Part shown: positions 21,801 through 32,994 of the stretch, in pieces
How the letters are laid out: every line of letters begins with the position of its first letter
Position numbering within the stretch: the first letter of the stretch is position 1
Source: Enterobacter sp. EA-1
GTDB taxonomy: Bacteria > Pseudomonadota > Gammaproteobacteria > Enterobacterales > Enterobacteriaceae
Assembly: GCA_002886105.1 (NCBI GenBank)
Contig: CP025776.1
Location: 2,046,001-2,110,000 of the forward strand
DNA: 64,000 nt
Direction of reading: 5' to 3'
Position numbers and translations under genes: made by a program
The notes under the pieces: generated by a model
Databases searched by the model: none
What the model was told of the DNA's origin: nothing
Seen by the model: only the letters and a program-made list of their open reading frames with translations

Positions 21801-23223
21801 ACGCTGCTTTTTCTGCGATACCGCGCTGCCTGCATTTTTTGTCAGCCGTAGCGTGTCCACCATCCCGACCGGGCAAATCAGTGCGATAAAGACGAACGCC
21901 AGTCGAAAACTGATCCCTTCAACCGCCGTAATATGCAACCACTGGCTGACGTACTCTCCAATGCGAATGCCAATCGCGCCAAGTGTAATGCCTAACCCTA
22001 CGGCCAGTTGTGTGGCGGTGCTGAACAGCGTGTTGGCATAGCTCATCTGTGATGAGGGCACATCCGAAAAGGCCAGCGTGCTGACGCCGGTAAACTGTAC
22101 GGAACGGAAAACGCCGCCGAGGTAGAGGATTACAAAGGTCAGCCATACAGGCGTATGCGACGTTAGTAATGCACAAGCCAGTAGCCCCAGCACATTCAAC
22201 CCACCATTGATCAGCAGCAGCTTCTTAAAGCCCAGCCAGCGGATAAGCGGCGTTGTGGCGGGTTTGATACTGAGATTCCCGGCAAAGACCGCCAGCACCA
22301 GCAACCCGGCGTGAAAAGGATCCATTCCAAACCCCACCGGAACAGCAGCGGTAACAAGAACGGTACCGCACTGATGGAGGCGCGGAACAGCGAACCGCCA
22401 TACATCGTTACCCGAAACGTGGCCACCGCCATCGCATCCAGACGAATCATTGGCCATTGGGCGCGCCGGAAATGACGCAATGTGAAGGTAAGCGTCACCG
22501 CACCCAGTGCCAGCAGACCCAGCGTTAACATGCCCTGAGGATGCTCGGAGCCTAAGGCTTCCATGGCATAGACCAGGGCTCACCATTGCGATCGCTGTGG
22601 CGATAAAACTGGCAGATCGAACGGACGACGCTCCTCTTCGCGAATATTGGGGATAATACGCAGCGCCAGCGCAATGGCCAGTACGCCCAGCGGCACATTA
22701 ATAAAGAAGATCCAGCGCCAGTCTGCATAGTGAGTAATAAACCCCCCCTAACGGCGGGCCGAATGATCGGCGCGACCAGTGCGGGCCGAGTCAGCGTGGC
22801 GATGGCAGTAATTAATTGATGTTTTGGCGTAGTGCGCAGTACGGCAAGCCGGCCAACGGGTACCATCAGCGCGCCGCCAATGCCCTGTAAGATACGCATT
22901 GACACAAACATATCGACGCTGGTGGACAACCCGCACAGCACCGATGCAACGGTGAAAATCAGTAGCGCCAGCGAGAACACATTGCGCGCCAAAGCGGTCT
23001 GCAATCCAACCGCTGGCCGGGATCAGCACGGCAAGGGTTATCAGATACGCGCTAATACCAATATTCAGCGCCACCGCTTCCACGCCGAAGGTTTTTGCCA
23101 TATCCGGCAGCGCGGTGGCAATCACCGTGCCGTCGATAAACTCCATAAAGAAAGCGCCGGCTACCGAGGGAGCGCAGCGGGAGAAAGACCTCCTGTCTTC
23201 CGCGAAAGGGTGCTTTCAGTCAT
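21799..23223 (-). CDS. MFS multidrug-type efflux transporter (DHA2, HsrA/EmrB-like)
   Basis: About 474-residue major facilitator with roughly 14 helices. Seen: MEFIDGTVIATALPDMAKTF (DHA2 first helix with the D-x-T-I/V motif), AYLITLAVLIPASGWIADRF (motif A), MRILQGIGGALMVPVGRLAV, and GVSTLAFSDVPSSQMSYANT in the C-terminal half. Start ATG at 23,223 (MTESTLSRKTGG). Frame breaks near 23,175 (CCTCGG for CCTGG), 23,005, 22,750, 22,580, 22,330 and 22,090. The stop is uncertain: one A restored in the A-run at about 21,810 gives a stop at 21,799. Substrate unknown; probably exports toxic organic compounds. Confidence 0.82.
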
Positions 23224-23340
23224 TTATGTGTCTGCCATTTGCAAAAAATATTTGATAATGCCAAAGAAGTTTTTAACATCCTAACTGACGGATTTCTAAT
23301 TGAATTTTTAACAAAGCTACTGCATATGCATTTTTTGAAA

Positions 23341-23356
23341 CGTGATTTCTATCACA
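23341..23356. promoter_or_regulatory. CRP site upstream of azuC
   Basis: CGTGA-N6-TCACA, nearly the full CRP consensus, about 50 bases before the likely transcription start. A second, weaker TGTGA-N6-TCATA follows at 23,372 and a TATTAT -10 box at about 23,385. Fits the glucose-repressed expression reported for azuC in E. coli. Confidence 0.65.
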
Positions 23357-23438
23357 TATAGCTTGATTTCTGTGATGAAGGTCATATTATGTACGCATAG
23401 AGACGTAACACCTGCATAACAAATCGCCGGAGTAACAA

Positions 23439-23524
23439 ATGAAACTGCGTAAAATTCTGAAGCACATGTTCGAAACCTATTGCAAAACCTTCAAAGACGT
23501 ACCGCCGAGGGCGCTATGTTCTGA
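23439..23524 (+). CDS. azuC: Small membrane-associated protein AzuC
   Basis: 27-residue protein, reconstructed as MKLRKILKHMFETYCKTFKD followed by VPPGAMF. It is basic and amphipathic, known in E. coli to sit at the membrane. The raw sequence is two bases long near the end (CCGAGGG where CCAGG is expected in the Pro-Gly codons), which hides the last residues. Ribosome site GGAG lies 5 bases before the ATG. A strong terminator follows directly. Confidence 0.85.
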
Positions 23525-23528
23525 TGAT

Positions 23529-23556
23529 AAAAAAACCTGCTGAAGCAGGTTTTTTA
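23529..23556 (+). terminator. Terminator of azuCR
   Basis: Stem ACCTGCT/AGCAGGT with a short loop, A-run before it and T6 after it, 5 bases beyond azuC. Confidence 0.9.
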
Positions 23557-23644
23557 TGCCCGCAATCCGCTACGCCTGACCAGCAAAACTACTTTTACCC
23601 GGCAATTCCCGGTACTATGACGCCCTTTATAAAAGGAGCTTCCT

Positions 23645-23897
23645 ATGTCGCAAAATCTCCTCGGTTGACCCGAGGAGCTGGTATCGGACGTTGTAGCCTG
23701 CCAGTTAGTGATCAAGCAAATTCTTGATGTCATTGACGTTATCGCGCCGGTTGAAGTGCGTGAAAAATGTCTAACCAGCTAAAAATATTGATTTTTCCAA
23801 TAATGCCGCCGCTGCCGACCCGGTTACGCGCCGCGCAATCCAGAAAGCCATTGCATTGATTGAGCTGAAGTTCACCCCGCAAGGCGAAGCCCACTGA
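23645..23897 (+). CDS. yecJ: YecJ family (DUF2766) protein
   Basis: Conserved 83-residue protein of unknown function. Seen: [40 protein letters not shown] and [20 protein letters not shown]. The start region is damaged: two altered Dcm sites (CTCGG near 23,658 and CCGAGG near 23,671) shift the first 10 codons, and one more break lies near 23,768. ATG 23,645 is preceded by AGGAG. Located between azuC and the araFGH region as in E. coli. Confidence 0.88.
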
Positions 23898-24030
23898 TTC
23901 ATCACCCAACAATATCGCCATCATACGTGCTGACTGCCCGGGTTGTGACGAAACGAGGATTTTGGAAACATCGTTTTGATCAACAATACCCTCCGTTTGG
24001 TTAACTAACCTTCAACGTGAGGAGTCAGAG

Positions 24031-24586
24031 ATGAAAAAAGTGGCGGTGTTGTTGGCGCCCGGTTTTGAAGAAGCGGAAGCGATTATTACCATTGATATTT
24101 TACGCCGCCTGAATATTGAGGTGGAAACACTGGCCTGTGCAGACTCCCGGGCAGTTGTCAGTTATCACGCGATTCCCATGGTCGCAGACAGCACACTTAC
24201 TGAACGTATGGACGCGCTTTACGACGCCGTGGTATTGCCCTGGCGGCCCGCAAGGCAGTGTGAACCTTGCCGCCAGTAAAGAGGTGGTGCTTTTGTTGAG
24301 CGCCATGATGCGGCAGGCAAACTGATTTGCCCGATCTGCTCTGCTGCCGCCCGCGTGCTTGGCGGCAATGGTTTACTGAAAGGTCGTCGCTATGTGTGCT
24401 CTGGCGATCTGTATGAAACCGTGGCGGATGGGGTGTACGTCGATGCACCGGTTGTGGAAGATGGCAACCTGATCAGCGGAAAAGGGTTAGGGCTGGCTTT
24501 CGATTTTGCTTTCACCGTCGCTGCCCGTTTACGGGGACGAAACGCCGGCGCGAGATCACGCCGATCATATCTACTATAGCTGGTAA
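24031..24586 (+). CDS. DJ-1/PfpI (YajL-like) family protein
   Basis: About 184-residue protein of the DJ-1/PfpI superfamily, which includes YajL-type chaperones/deglycases that protect proteins against oxidative or glyoxal damage. Seen: MKKVAVLLAPGFEEAEAIIT with the conserved Glu, the central GGPQGSVNLAAS, the nucleophile elbow ICPICSAAARVLGG holding the reactive Cys, and DGNLISGKGLGLAFDFAF. Frame breaks near 24,238 and 24,290 and at about 24,535. It has its own ribosome site (GAGGAG) and stands before the arabinose operon; it is not part of that operon in E. coli. Confidence 0.85.
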
Positions 24587-24902
24587 TTTTCCCGCCCGGA
24601 TGAGACCTGCATTCGGGCACAAGGATAAGCTGGCTGACCTTATGGATAATTCTGCTTTTACTCTTTCGATTTGTCCGACAAAAACCTCCGTTTTTATGTG
24701 CAATATCGCTGAATTTATGTACGGAATTACTGTAATTCAGCGGTGTGATGGCGCTCTCCTATGGAGAATCAATTTCCCGCTAAAACTATTTCCAGCACAG
24801 AGGTCCAGGATACATGGACTCTAATGCCTTGTTTTATGAACTTTTAAATATGCCGATTTTTAATTTTCCCTACATAAAAGAAAGCTGAAGCTGGAGTTTA
24901 CC
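24587..24902 (+). promoter_or_regulatory. araFGH promoter region
   Basis: 315 bases without a gene. A CRP-like half site TGTGATGGCGCTCTCC lies near 24,745, and CATGGACTCTAATGCC at 24,813 partly matches the AraC half-site read on the minus strand. Both fit AraC- and CRP-dependent araFGH control known from E. coli, but the AraC match is weak. Confidence 0.4.
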
Positions 24903-25877
24903 ATGCACAAATTCACTAAAGCGTTGGCGGCCATCGGTCTGGCTGCCGTTATGTCACAATCCGCTATCGCTGAAACAATGAAGCTGGGTTTTCTGGGTGA
25001 AACAACCGGAAGAACCCCCGGTTCCAGACAGAATGGAAATTCGCTGATAAGGCAGGTAAAGATTTAGGCTTTGAAGTGATTAAAATTGCGGTGCCGGACG
25101 GCGAAAAACGCTAAACGCTATCGATAGCCTCGCAGCCAGCGGTGCGAAAGGGTTTGTTATCTGTACTCCGGATCCGAAACTGGGCTCGGCGATTGTCGCG
25201 AAAGCGCGCGGATACGATATGAAAGTCATCGCTGTGGATGACCAGTTCGTGAACGCCAAAGGCGAACCGATGACCAGCGTTCCGTTGGTGATGATGGCGG
25301 CGAGTGAAATTGGCGCCCGCCGGTCAGGAACTCTATAAAGAGATGCAAAACGCGGCTGGAATGTGAAAGATACCGCAGTCGCGGCTATTACCGCCAATGA
25401 GGCTGGATACCGCTCGCCGCCGCACGACCGGTTCCATGGATGCGCTGAAAAAGCCGGTTTCCCGGAAAAACAGATCTACAGTCCCCACCAAATCTAACGA
25501 TATCCCGGGCGCATTCGATGCCGGTAACTCCCTGTTAGTTCAACACCCGGAAGTCAAACACTGGCTGGTGCTGGGGATGAACGATAACACCGTTCTTGGC
25601 GGTGTCCGTGCAACGGAAGGGCAGGGCTTTAAAGCAGCCGATGTGATTGGTATCGGTATTAACGGTGTTGATGCGGTAAGCGAACTGTCGAAAGCGCAGG
25701 CCACTGGCTTCTTTGGTTCTCTGCCACAAGCCCGGACGTACACGGTTATAAAACCAGTGAGCTGCTGTACAACTGGGTAACCAAAGGCGTTGAACCTGCG
25801 AAATTTACAGCGGTGACGGATGTTGTACTGATCACTCGCGACAACTTCAAAGAAGAGCTGGCGAAAAAGGACTGTAA
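24903..25877 (+). CDS. araF: L-arabinose periplasmic binding protein AraF
   Basis: High-affinity arabinose-binding protein, about 329 residues, with signal peptide ending SQSAIAE. Seen: ETMKLGFLGE, LASGAKGFVICTPDPKLGSA, DMKVIAVDDQFVNAKGEPMT, HWLVLGMNDNTVLGGVRATE and DVIGIGINGVDAVSELSKAQ. The stop is shifted: an A-run near 25,868 is one base short, and the true end AKKGL is at 25,877. Other breaks near 25,010, 25,110, 25,320, 25,350, 25,400, 25,455 and 25,735. First gene of araFGH. Confidence 0.93.
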
Positions 25878-25946
25878 TTCTCTGTTGGTTGTGCTCCCCG
25901 CGCTGGCGGGAGCCAGACGTACAATGAACTGCTTTACGGAGACGGT

Positions 25947-27460
25947 ATGCAACAGTCTACTCCTTATCTCTCTTTCGCGGCATCGGCAAGACATTTCCCG
26001 GTGTGAAAGCGCTCAGTGAGATCAGTTTTGATTGCCACGCCGGGCAAGTCCACGCCTTGATGGGTGAAAACGGCGCAGGTAAATCGACACTCTTAAAAAA
26101 TTCTTAGCGGCAACTATGCGCCGACCACCGGAACGTTGGCGATCAAAGGTGAAGAGGTCTCTTTGCCGATACCACGGCGGCGCTTAACGCCGGGGTGGCG
26201 ATTATTTACCGAGGAATTGCACCCGGTGCCGGAAATGACCGTTGCCGAGAATATTTATCTCGGGCAACTCCCCCCATAAAAGCGGCATCGTAAATCGTTC
26301 GCTGCTGAATTACGAAGCGGGCTTGCAGCTTCAGCATCTGGGTCTGGATATCGATCCGCAAACACCGCTGAAATATCTCTCCATTGGGCAGTGGCAAATG
26401 GTGGAGATTGCCAAAGCGCTGGCGCGCAATGCCAAAATCATCGCTTTTGACGAACCGACCAGCTCACTTTCGGCGCGCGAAATCGACAACCTGTTCCGCG
26501 TGATCCGCGAACTGCGCAAAGAGGGGCGGGTGATCCTGTATGTTTCGCACCGCATGGAAGAAATTTTCGCCCTGAGCGACGCGATCACCGTCTTTAAAGA
26601 TGGTCGATATGTGCGCACCTTCACTGATATGCAGCAGGTCAACCATGACCAACTGGTGCAGGCGATGGTCGGGCGCGAGTTGGTGATATTTACGGCTGGC
26701 AGCCGCGGGAATATGGTGAGGAACGCCTGCGTCTCGAACAGGTAAAAGCACCGGGTGTGCGAACGCCGATTAGTCTGAGCGTTCGCAGCGGTGAAATCGT
26801 CGGCCTGTTCGGGCTGGTGGGCGCCGGGCGCAGCGAATTGATGAAAGGCTTGTTTGGCGGCACGCGCATCACCGAAGGGCGCGTGTTCATTGATGGTGAG
26901 GCGGTGGATATCCAGAAACCGGCGCATGCCATCCATGCCGGCATGATGCTGTGCCCGGAAGATCGCAAAGCGGAGGGCATCATCCCGGTTCATTCAGTGC
27001 AGGAGAACATTAATATCAGCGCCCGACGCAAATATATCCGCGCCGGTTGCCTGATCGACAATGGCTGGGAAAGCCAGAATGCCGAGCACCATATTCGTTC
27101 TCTCAATATCAAAACGCCGGGCGCGGATCAGCTGATTATGAATCTCCGGGGAAACCAGCAGAAAGCCATTTTGGGCCGCTGGCTTTCCGAAGAGATGAAA
27201 GTCATTTTGCTGGATGAGCCAACCCGCGGCATTGATGTCGGGGCGAAACATGAAATCTATAACGTGATTTATGCGCTGGCGTCCCGGGGAGTTGCGGTGT
27301 TGTTTGCCTCAAGCGATCTGCCTGAGGTGCTGGGCGTTGCCGACCGCATTGTTGTGATGCGGGAAGGCGAAATCGCCAGTGAGCTGTTACACGGTCAGGG
27401 CGATGAACAGCAGGCGCTGAGCCTCGCGATGCCTAAAGTTAGCCAGAGGCTGTCGCCTGA
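25947..27460 (+). CDS. araG: L-arabinose ABC transporter ATP-binding protein AraG
   Basis: Double ATPase of the arabinose importer, about 504 residues. Seen: first domain Walker [47 protein letters not shown]; second domain [20 protein letters not shown] (degenerate P-loop, usual in sugar importers), [16 protein letters not shown] and [20 protein letters not shown]. Start [10 protein letters not shown] at 25,947. Frame breaks near 25,980, 26,095, 26,170, 26,215, 26,275, 26,690 and 27,150; the end (SQAVA) is shifted by CCAGAGG near 27,443. Sits between araF and araH. Confidence 0.94.
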
Positions 27461-27471
27461 GTGAGGAGAAA

Positions 27472-28454
27472 ATGATGTCATCTTTAACTACGTCCCGCGC
27501 ATCAAAGTCGACTTTCAGTTTCGGTCGCATCTGGGGATCAGTTTGGCATGCTGGTGGTCTTCGCCGTGCTGTTTATTGGCTGCGCCGTTTTTGTGCCGAA
27601 CTTTGCCTCTTTCGTCAATATGAAAGGGCTGGGGCTGGCCATTTCCATGTCGGGCATGGTCGCCTGCGGTATGTTATTTTGCCCGGCTTCCGGGGATTTT
27701 GACCTGTCTGTTGCCTCCGTTATTGCCTGTGCCGGGGTGACCACGGCAGTGGTCATTAACGTGACAGAAAGCCTGTGGATTGGCGTCTTTGCCGGTTTGC
27801 TGCTTGGCATTGTCAGCGGGTTAATCAACGGCTTTGTGATTGCACGCTTAAAAATCAACGCCCTGATCACGACGCTTGCCACCATGCAGATTGTGCGCGG
27901 GCTGGCGTATATTATCTCCGATGGTAAAGCCGTGGGCATCGAAGACGAACGCTTCTTTGCGCTGGGCTATGCCAACTGGCTGGGGCTGCCTGCGCCGATT
28001 TGGTTGACCGTCGGATGCCTGATTATTTTGGTTTCCTGCTCAACAAAACCACCTTTGGCCGTAACACTCTGGCGATAGGCGGTAATGAAGAGGCGGCCCG
28101 TCTGGCGGGGTTCCGGTGGTCAGAACCAAGATCATCATCTTTGTGCTGTCTGGTCTGGTATCGGCAGCAGCGGGCATTATCCTTGCCTCGCGCATGACCA
28201 GCGGACAGCCGATGACCTCGATTGGTTATGAGCTGATCGTGATTTCAGCCTGTGTGCTGGGGGCGTGTCTCTGAAAGGGGGGATTGGTAAAATTTCTTAT
28301 GTGGTGGCGGGGATTTTGATTCTCGGCACGGTGGAAAATGCCATGAACCTGCTGAATATTTCGCCTTTCTCGCAATATGTGGTGCGCGGTTTGATTCTGC
28401 TGGCGGCCGTTATTTTCGACCGCTACAAACAAAAAAGCCAAACGTACCGTCTGA
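27472..28454 (+). CDS. araH: L-arabinose ABC transporter permease AraH
   Basis: Inner-membrane permease, about 328 residues and 8-10 helices. Seen: MLVVFAVLFIGCAVFVPNFA, LGLAISMSGMVACGMLF, SGDFDLSVASVIACAGVTTA, INALITTLATMQIVRGLAYI and LGTVENAMNLLNISPFSQYV. End reads AKRTV at 28,454. Frame breaks near 27,540, 27,685, 28,010, 28,110 and 28,260, and one at 28,437 in an A-run. Start is the first of two ATGs at 27,472 with GAGGAG before it. Confidence 0.93.
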
Positions 28455-28639
28455 TACATCCCGCATAAATTCCCGACACAATCTTCTAGTTTACGTCCAC
28501 TCCTTACCAGCCGCTAATCCGGCTGGTAAGTCATGCTTAAAATGGCGAGCAGCGTCACACTGTCTATACTTACATGGCTAATGAAAATGAGATGTTTTTG
28601 GAATAAAGACTCTCATCATGACTGTAAGGAGGAAACCAG

Positions 28640-29419
<780 letters not shown>

Positions 29420-29445
<26 letters not shown>

Positions 29446-30843
29446 TCGTATTGCACCGCCTGATAATAAAAAAGCCAGCGCTGGCGGGCTGGCTGTAGGG
29501 ATTCTGGGCGCATTAAAAGCCACCGGTGGATTGTGGTTTGGCTGGAGCGGTGACATTGGCGACGAGGACAAACCGCTAAAAAAGGTCACTAAGGGCAATA
29601 TCACACCGGGCCTCATTTAACCTAAGTGAAGCACATTACGAGCAATATTATTCGCAATTTTCCAACGCCGTATTATGGCCCGCATTTCATTACCACTGGA
29701 CTGGTGAATTACCAGCGCGAAGCCCTGGGAAGGGTACCGGGAGGTGAATACCCTGTTAGCGGACAAGCTGCTGCCATTGCTCAAGTCTGATGACATTCTG
29801 TGGATCCACGACTACCATCTGCTGCCTTTCGCCAGTGAGCTGCGCCAGCGTGGGGGTCAATAACCAGATTGGCTTTTTCCTGCATATTCCATTCCCGACG
29901 CCGGAGATCTTCAACGCCTTGCCGCCACATGCGGAATTGCTGGAGCAGTTGTGCGATTACGATCTTATTGGCTTCCAGACGGAAAGCGACAGACTGGCGT
30001 TTCTTGATAGTTTGTCGGTCCAGACTCGCCTGACTACGCGCAGCGGTAAAAACCATGTGGCGTGGGGCAAAAACTTCCGTACCGAAGTCTACCCTATCGG
30101 GATCGAGCCAAAGAGATCGCGCAGCAGGCCGCCGGACCGCTGCCGCCAAAACTGGCGCAACTGAAGAACGAACTTAAAAATGTGAAGAATATCTTTTCGG
30201 TAGAACGTCTGGATTACTCCAAAGGGCTGCCGGAGCGTTTTCTTGCCTATGAAACGCTGCTGGAGAAATATCCTCAGCACCACGGCAAAATCCGTTATAC
30301 GCAGATTGCGCCCACCTCAAGGGGGGAAGTTCAGGCGTATCAGGATATTCGTCATCAACTGGAAACCGAAGCCGGGCGGATTAACGGCAAATACGGTCAC
30401 GGCTGGACACCGCTCTACTATCTGAATCAGCATTTTGACCGTAAGGTGCTGATGAAAGTGTTCCGCTATGCGGAAGTTGGGCTGGTAACGCCCCTGCGTG
30501 ATGGCATGAATCTGGTGGCGAAGGAGTATGTTGCGGCTCAGGATCCTGCCAATCCGGGGGGTGCTTATTCTGTCGCAATTCGCTGGCGCGGCAAATGAGC
30601 TCACCTCGGCGTTGATTGTGAACCCGTATGACAGGGATGATGTGGCCGCAGCGATGGACAGAGCGCTCAGAATGCCGCTTGCTGAGCGCATTTCACGTCA
30701 TGCGGAGATGCTGGAGATCATCAAGGACAATGATATAGACCACTGGCAACAGAGGTTTATTAGCGATTTAAAGCGCATCACGCCACGTAGCGCGCAAAAG
30801 CCAGCTACAAAATAAAGTGGCAACCTTTCCTAAGCTGGCGTAG
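29420..30843 (+). CDS. otsA: Trehalose-6-phosphate synthase
   Basis: Glycosyltransferase family 20 enzyme joining UDP-glucose and glucose-6-phosphate; about 474 residues. Seen: MSRLVVVSNRIAPPDNKKAS, DDILWIHDYHLLPFASELR, NQIGFFLHIPFPTPEIFNAL, SVERLDYSKGLPERFLAYET and VTPLRDGMNLVAKEYVAAQD. Breaks near 29,610, 29,725, 29,850, 30,105, 30,400, 30,560 and 30,798; repairing the last moves the stop from 30,815 to 30,843, giving the family end NKVATFPKLA. The otsBA pair is expected to be sigma-S controlled; no such promoter can be fixed from the sequence. Confidence 0.94.
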
Positions 30844-30847
30844 GACA

Positions 30848-30873
30848 CAGGCTCCCGTGTTGACGGGAGCCTG
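30848..30873. terminator. Shared terminator of otsA and uspC
   Basis: Perfect stem CAGGCTCCCG/CGGGAGCCTG with loop TGTTGA, placed exactly between the two converging stop codons. There is no long T-run on either side. Confidence 0.75.
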
Positions 30874-31300
30874 TTAGCTGGCTAATGCCACCAATAACAC
30901 ATCGACCTCACTGGCGCTGACAATACTCTTCGCGGAACAGGCAGCACGCGAGAAAAACGTCTGGTTATGGTTGCCGCACAGTACCAAATCGACAGCCTGT
31001 TTGCGGCAGGTATGCAGGATATGTTCGCTTAGCTCTCCTGAGGCAATGATCACGCGTTCAATCGGATAACCCGCACTACTGACAAGTTCATTCATAAACT
31101 GTTTGCGTCTCTTCCTGTAAAACTTCACGCACGTTCTCCATCATCGGTGCGGCGAGTTGATTATACAGTTCCGGGTCGGCTGCGAGGGTAATGAGGGTGA
31201 TGCGGGCGTTGAATGGACGGGCGATATCGATAGCTTTCGCCAGCAGTTGCCGGCTTTCTGGCGTGACCGCCACTGCGACCAGAAGATGAGCATAAGACAT
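30874..31300 (-). CDS. uspC: Universal stress protein UspC
   Basis: UspA-family protein of about 142 residues, induced by growth arrest and osmotic stress; in E. coli it also affects motility and KdpD signalling. Seen: MSYAHLLVAVAVTPESRQLL, ARITLITLAADPELYNQLA, then (after one break near 31,095) FMNELVSSAGYPIERVIIAS, DLVLCGNHNQTFFSRAA and the end SEVDVLLVALAS. Divergent from flhD and next to it, as in E. coli. Confidence 0.92.
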
Positions 31301-32071
31301 GTCTCTCCCCGATTTGAATCCAAATTTTTTCTCACCATTACTCCCTTTCTGCAGGCAGTGCAACCCGGAAATATTGCTGCGATGTGAAGGTTATCATAAA
31401 TATTCATTAATTATTCTTACGTAATGGCATGGTCGCGGTTTGAGGCGGGTTAAAATCTTATCTAAAATTAAGAGAATTTAAGATCAAATTGTTAAATTAT
31501 TGATAGCACTGACTAAGTGTATCTGAATGATAACGCACCTTTATTATGTAGCCATGCTTAAAACGTAATTTATTGTTTTGTATTGGTTTTTGTTTTTGTG
31601 TCTTTTGTAGATACATTTGTCTGAATGTAAATGACGCAGCAGGGTAAACCTCCGACCAGTTAACAATGTTTAGGCGCAGGGTTGCATGAGTATTCGTCAG
31701 AAAGGAATAGAAAAGGTGGTCAATCGGACAAAAAAACATCAAATATGAAGCGTGACTGATAGATTTATTGTCCGGAATCACTTAAATTATGTGACGTGGA
31801 TCACAAAATTTCAAAATTTCGCACGAGTCAGATTGTATGTGGCAGCACCTACGAGTACAGTTGCGTCGAATTAGGAAAAATCTTAGTTCTTTGTAAAGAA
31901 ATGATTAAGAACTTAGCAGGGCAATAACATTTGAGCGAAGCGCCCTTGCACATGCGATCCTAAGTCAGTTATGCATTTAGCCTTTCTTTTTTTATACCGG
32001 GTTTTTCCCGGCGACATCACGGGTGCGGCTTAGCCGCATAAGATACAAGTTGGTTATTCGGGATGGGAAAA
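31301..32071 (+). promoter_or_regulatory. flhDC upstream regulatory region and leader
   Basis: About 770 bases without a gene, strongly AT-rich to 31,780. It contains the CRP site at 31,790-31,805, a TACAGT -10 box at about 31,856 and a leader of about 200 nt before flhD. The length and layout match the E. coli flhDC control region, where CRP, H-NS and many other regulators bind. I see no small ORF or strong hairpin in it. Confidence 0.7.
31790..31805. promoter_or_regulatory. CRP site of the flhDC promoter
   Basis: TGTGA-N6-TCACA, a perfect match to the CRP consensus. Its centre is about 71 bases before the start expected from the TACAGT box, the position known for CRP activation of flhDC in E. 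coli. Confidence 0.85.
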
Positions 32072-32420
32072 ATGCATACATCCGAGTTGCTACGTTTACG
32101 ACATCAACCTGTCGTATTTACTCCTTGCTCAGCGTTTGATCAGCCGAGGACAAAGCGTCCGCAATGTTCCGTCTTGGCATTAACGAAGAAATGGCTACCA
32201 CACTGGGTGAGTTAACCCTTCCGCAAATGGTAAAACTGGCTGAAACTAACCAGCTGATCTGCCAGTTCCGTTTTGACAATCACCAGACCATTACTCGTCT
32301 GACCCGAGGAATCACGCGTGGATGACTTACAGCAAGTCCACACCGGGATTTTACTTTCCACACGCCTGCTTAATGAGTCTCGTACAGACCGGCGATGCGG
32401 CCAGAAAGAAAAGGGCTTAA
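32072..32420 (+). CDS. flhD: Flagellar master regulator subunit FlhD
   Basis: Forms the FlhD4C2 complex that turns on class 2 flagellar genes. About 116 residues. Seen: [10 protein letters not shown] (frame then shifts), [16 protein letters not shown] in the next frame, [40 protein letters not shown] with the conserved Cys, and [20 protein letters not shown]. End KKRA. Breaks near 32,092, 32,145, 32,310 and 32,390. The stop is 2 bases before the flhC start. Confidence 0.94.
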
Positions 32421-32422
32421 AG

Positions 32423-32994
32423 ATGGGCGAAAAAAGCATTGTTCAGGCCCGCGACATCCAGTTAGCAATGGAACTGATCCGCTGGGCGCACGTTTGCAAA
32501 TGCTGGAAAGTGAGACGCAACTGAGCCGTGGTCGTCTCATTAAACTCTACAAAGAGTTGCGTGGTAGCCCGCCGCCGAAAGGCATGCTGCCATTTTCCAC
32601 CGACTGGTTCATGACCACGGGAGCAAAATATCCATGCATCCATGTTCTGCAACGCCCGGCAATTTTTACTGAAAACAGGTCTGTGCAGCGGTGTTGATGC
32701 ATCAAAGCATACCGACTCTACCTCGAACAATGCCCTCAAGCTGAGGAAGGACCACTGCTGGCGCTGACTCGCGCACCGGACGCTGGTTCGTTTCGTGGAA
32801 AGCGGAATGCTGGAGTTGTCTCGCTGTAATTGCTGCGGTGGTAATTTTATTACTCATGCACACCAGCCTGTTGGTAGTTTCGCCTGCAGTTTATGCCAGC
32901 CGCCGTCTCGCGCGGTAAAAGACGTAAACTTTCCCGCGATGCTGCCGATATTATTCCACAACTGCTGGATGAACAGATCGATCAGGCTGTTTGA
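32423..32994 (+). CDS. flhC: Flagellar master regulator subunit FlhC
   Basis: DNA-binding subunit of FlhD4C2, about 192 residues, with a Cys4 zinc site. Seen: [72 protein letters not shown] and [20 protein letters not shown] (zinc ligands CNCC and CSLC). Breaks near 32,445, 32,488, 32,612, 32,670, 32,785 and 32,915. Its 3' part contains the sigma-28 promoter for MotR and the motA operon. Confidence 0.94.
32925..32951 (+). promoter_or_regulatory. Sigma-28 promoter inside flhC (motR/motA)
   Basis: TAAACTTT, 11-base spacer, GCCGATAT: matches the FliA consensus TAAAGTTT-N11-GCCGATAA at 14 of 16 bases with exact spacing. It lies in the last part of flhC, the position of the motA operon promoter in E. 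coli. Confidence 0.85.

Larger units (their letters stand above)
23398..23556 (+). ncRNA. azuR: AzuCR dual-function small RNA
   Basis: Transcript of about 160 nt expected from a start near 23,398 (after the TATTAT box) to the T-run at 23,556. In E. coli this RNA (earlier called IsrB) both encodes the AzuC small protein and acts as a base-pairing regulator. Here the small ORF, the terminator and the CRP site are all conserved. The exact 5' end is inferred. Confidence 0.55.
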
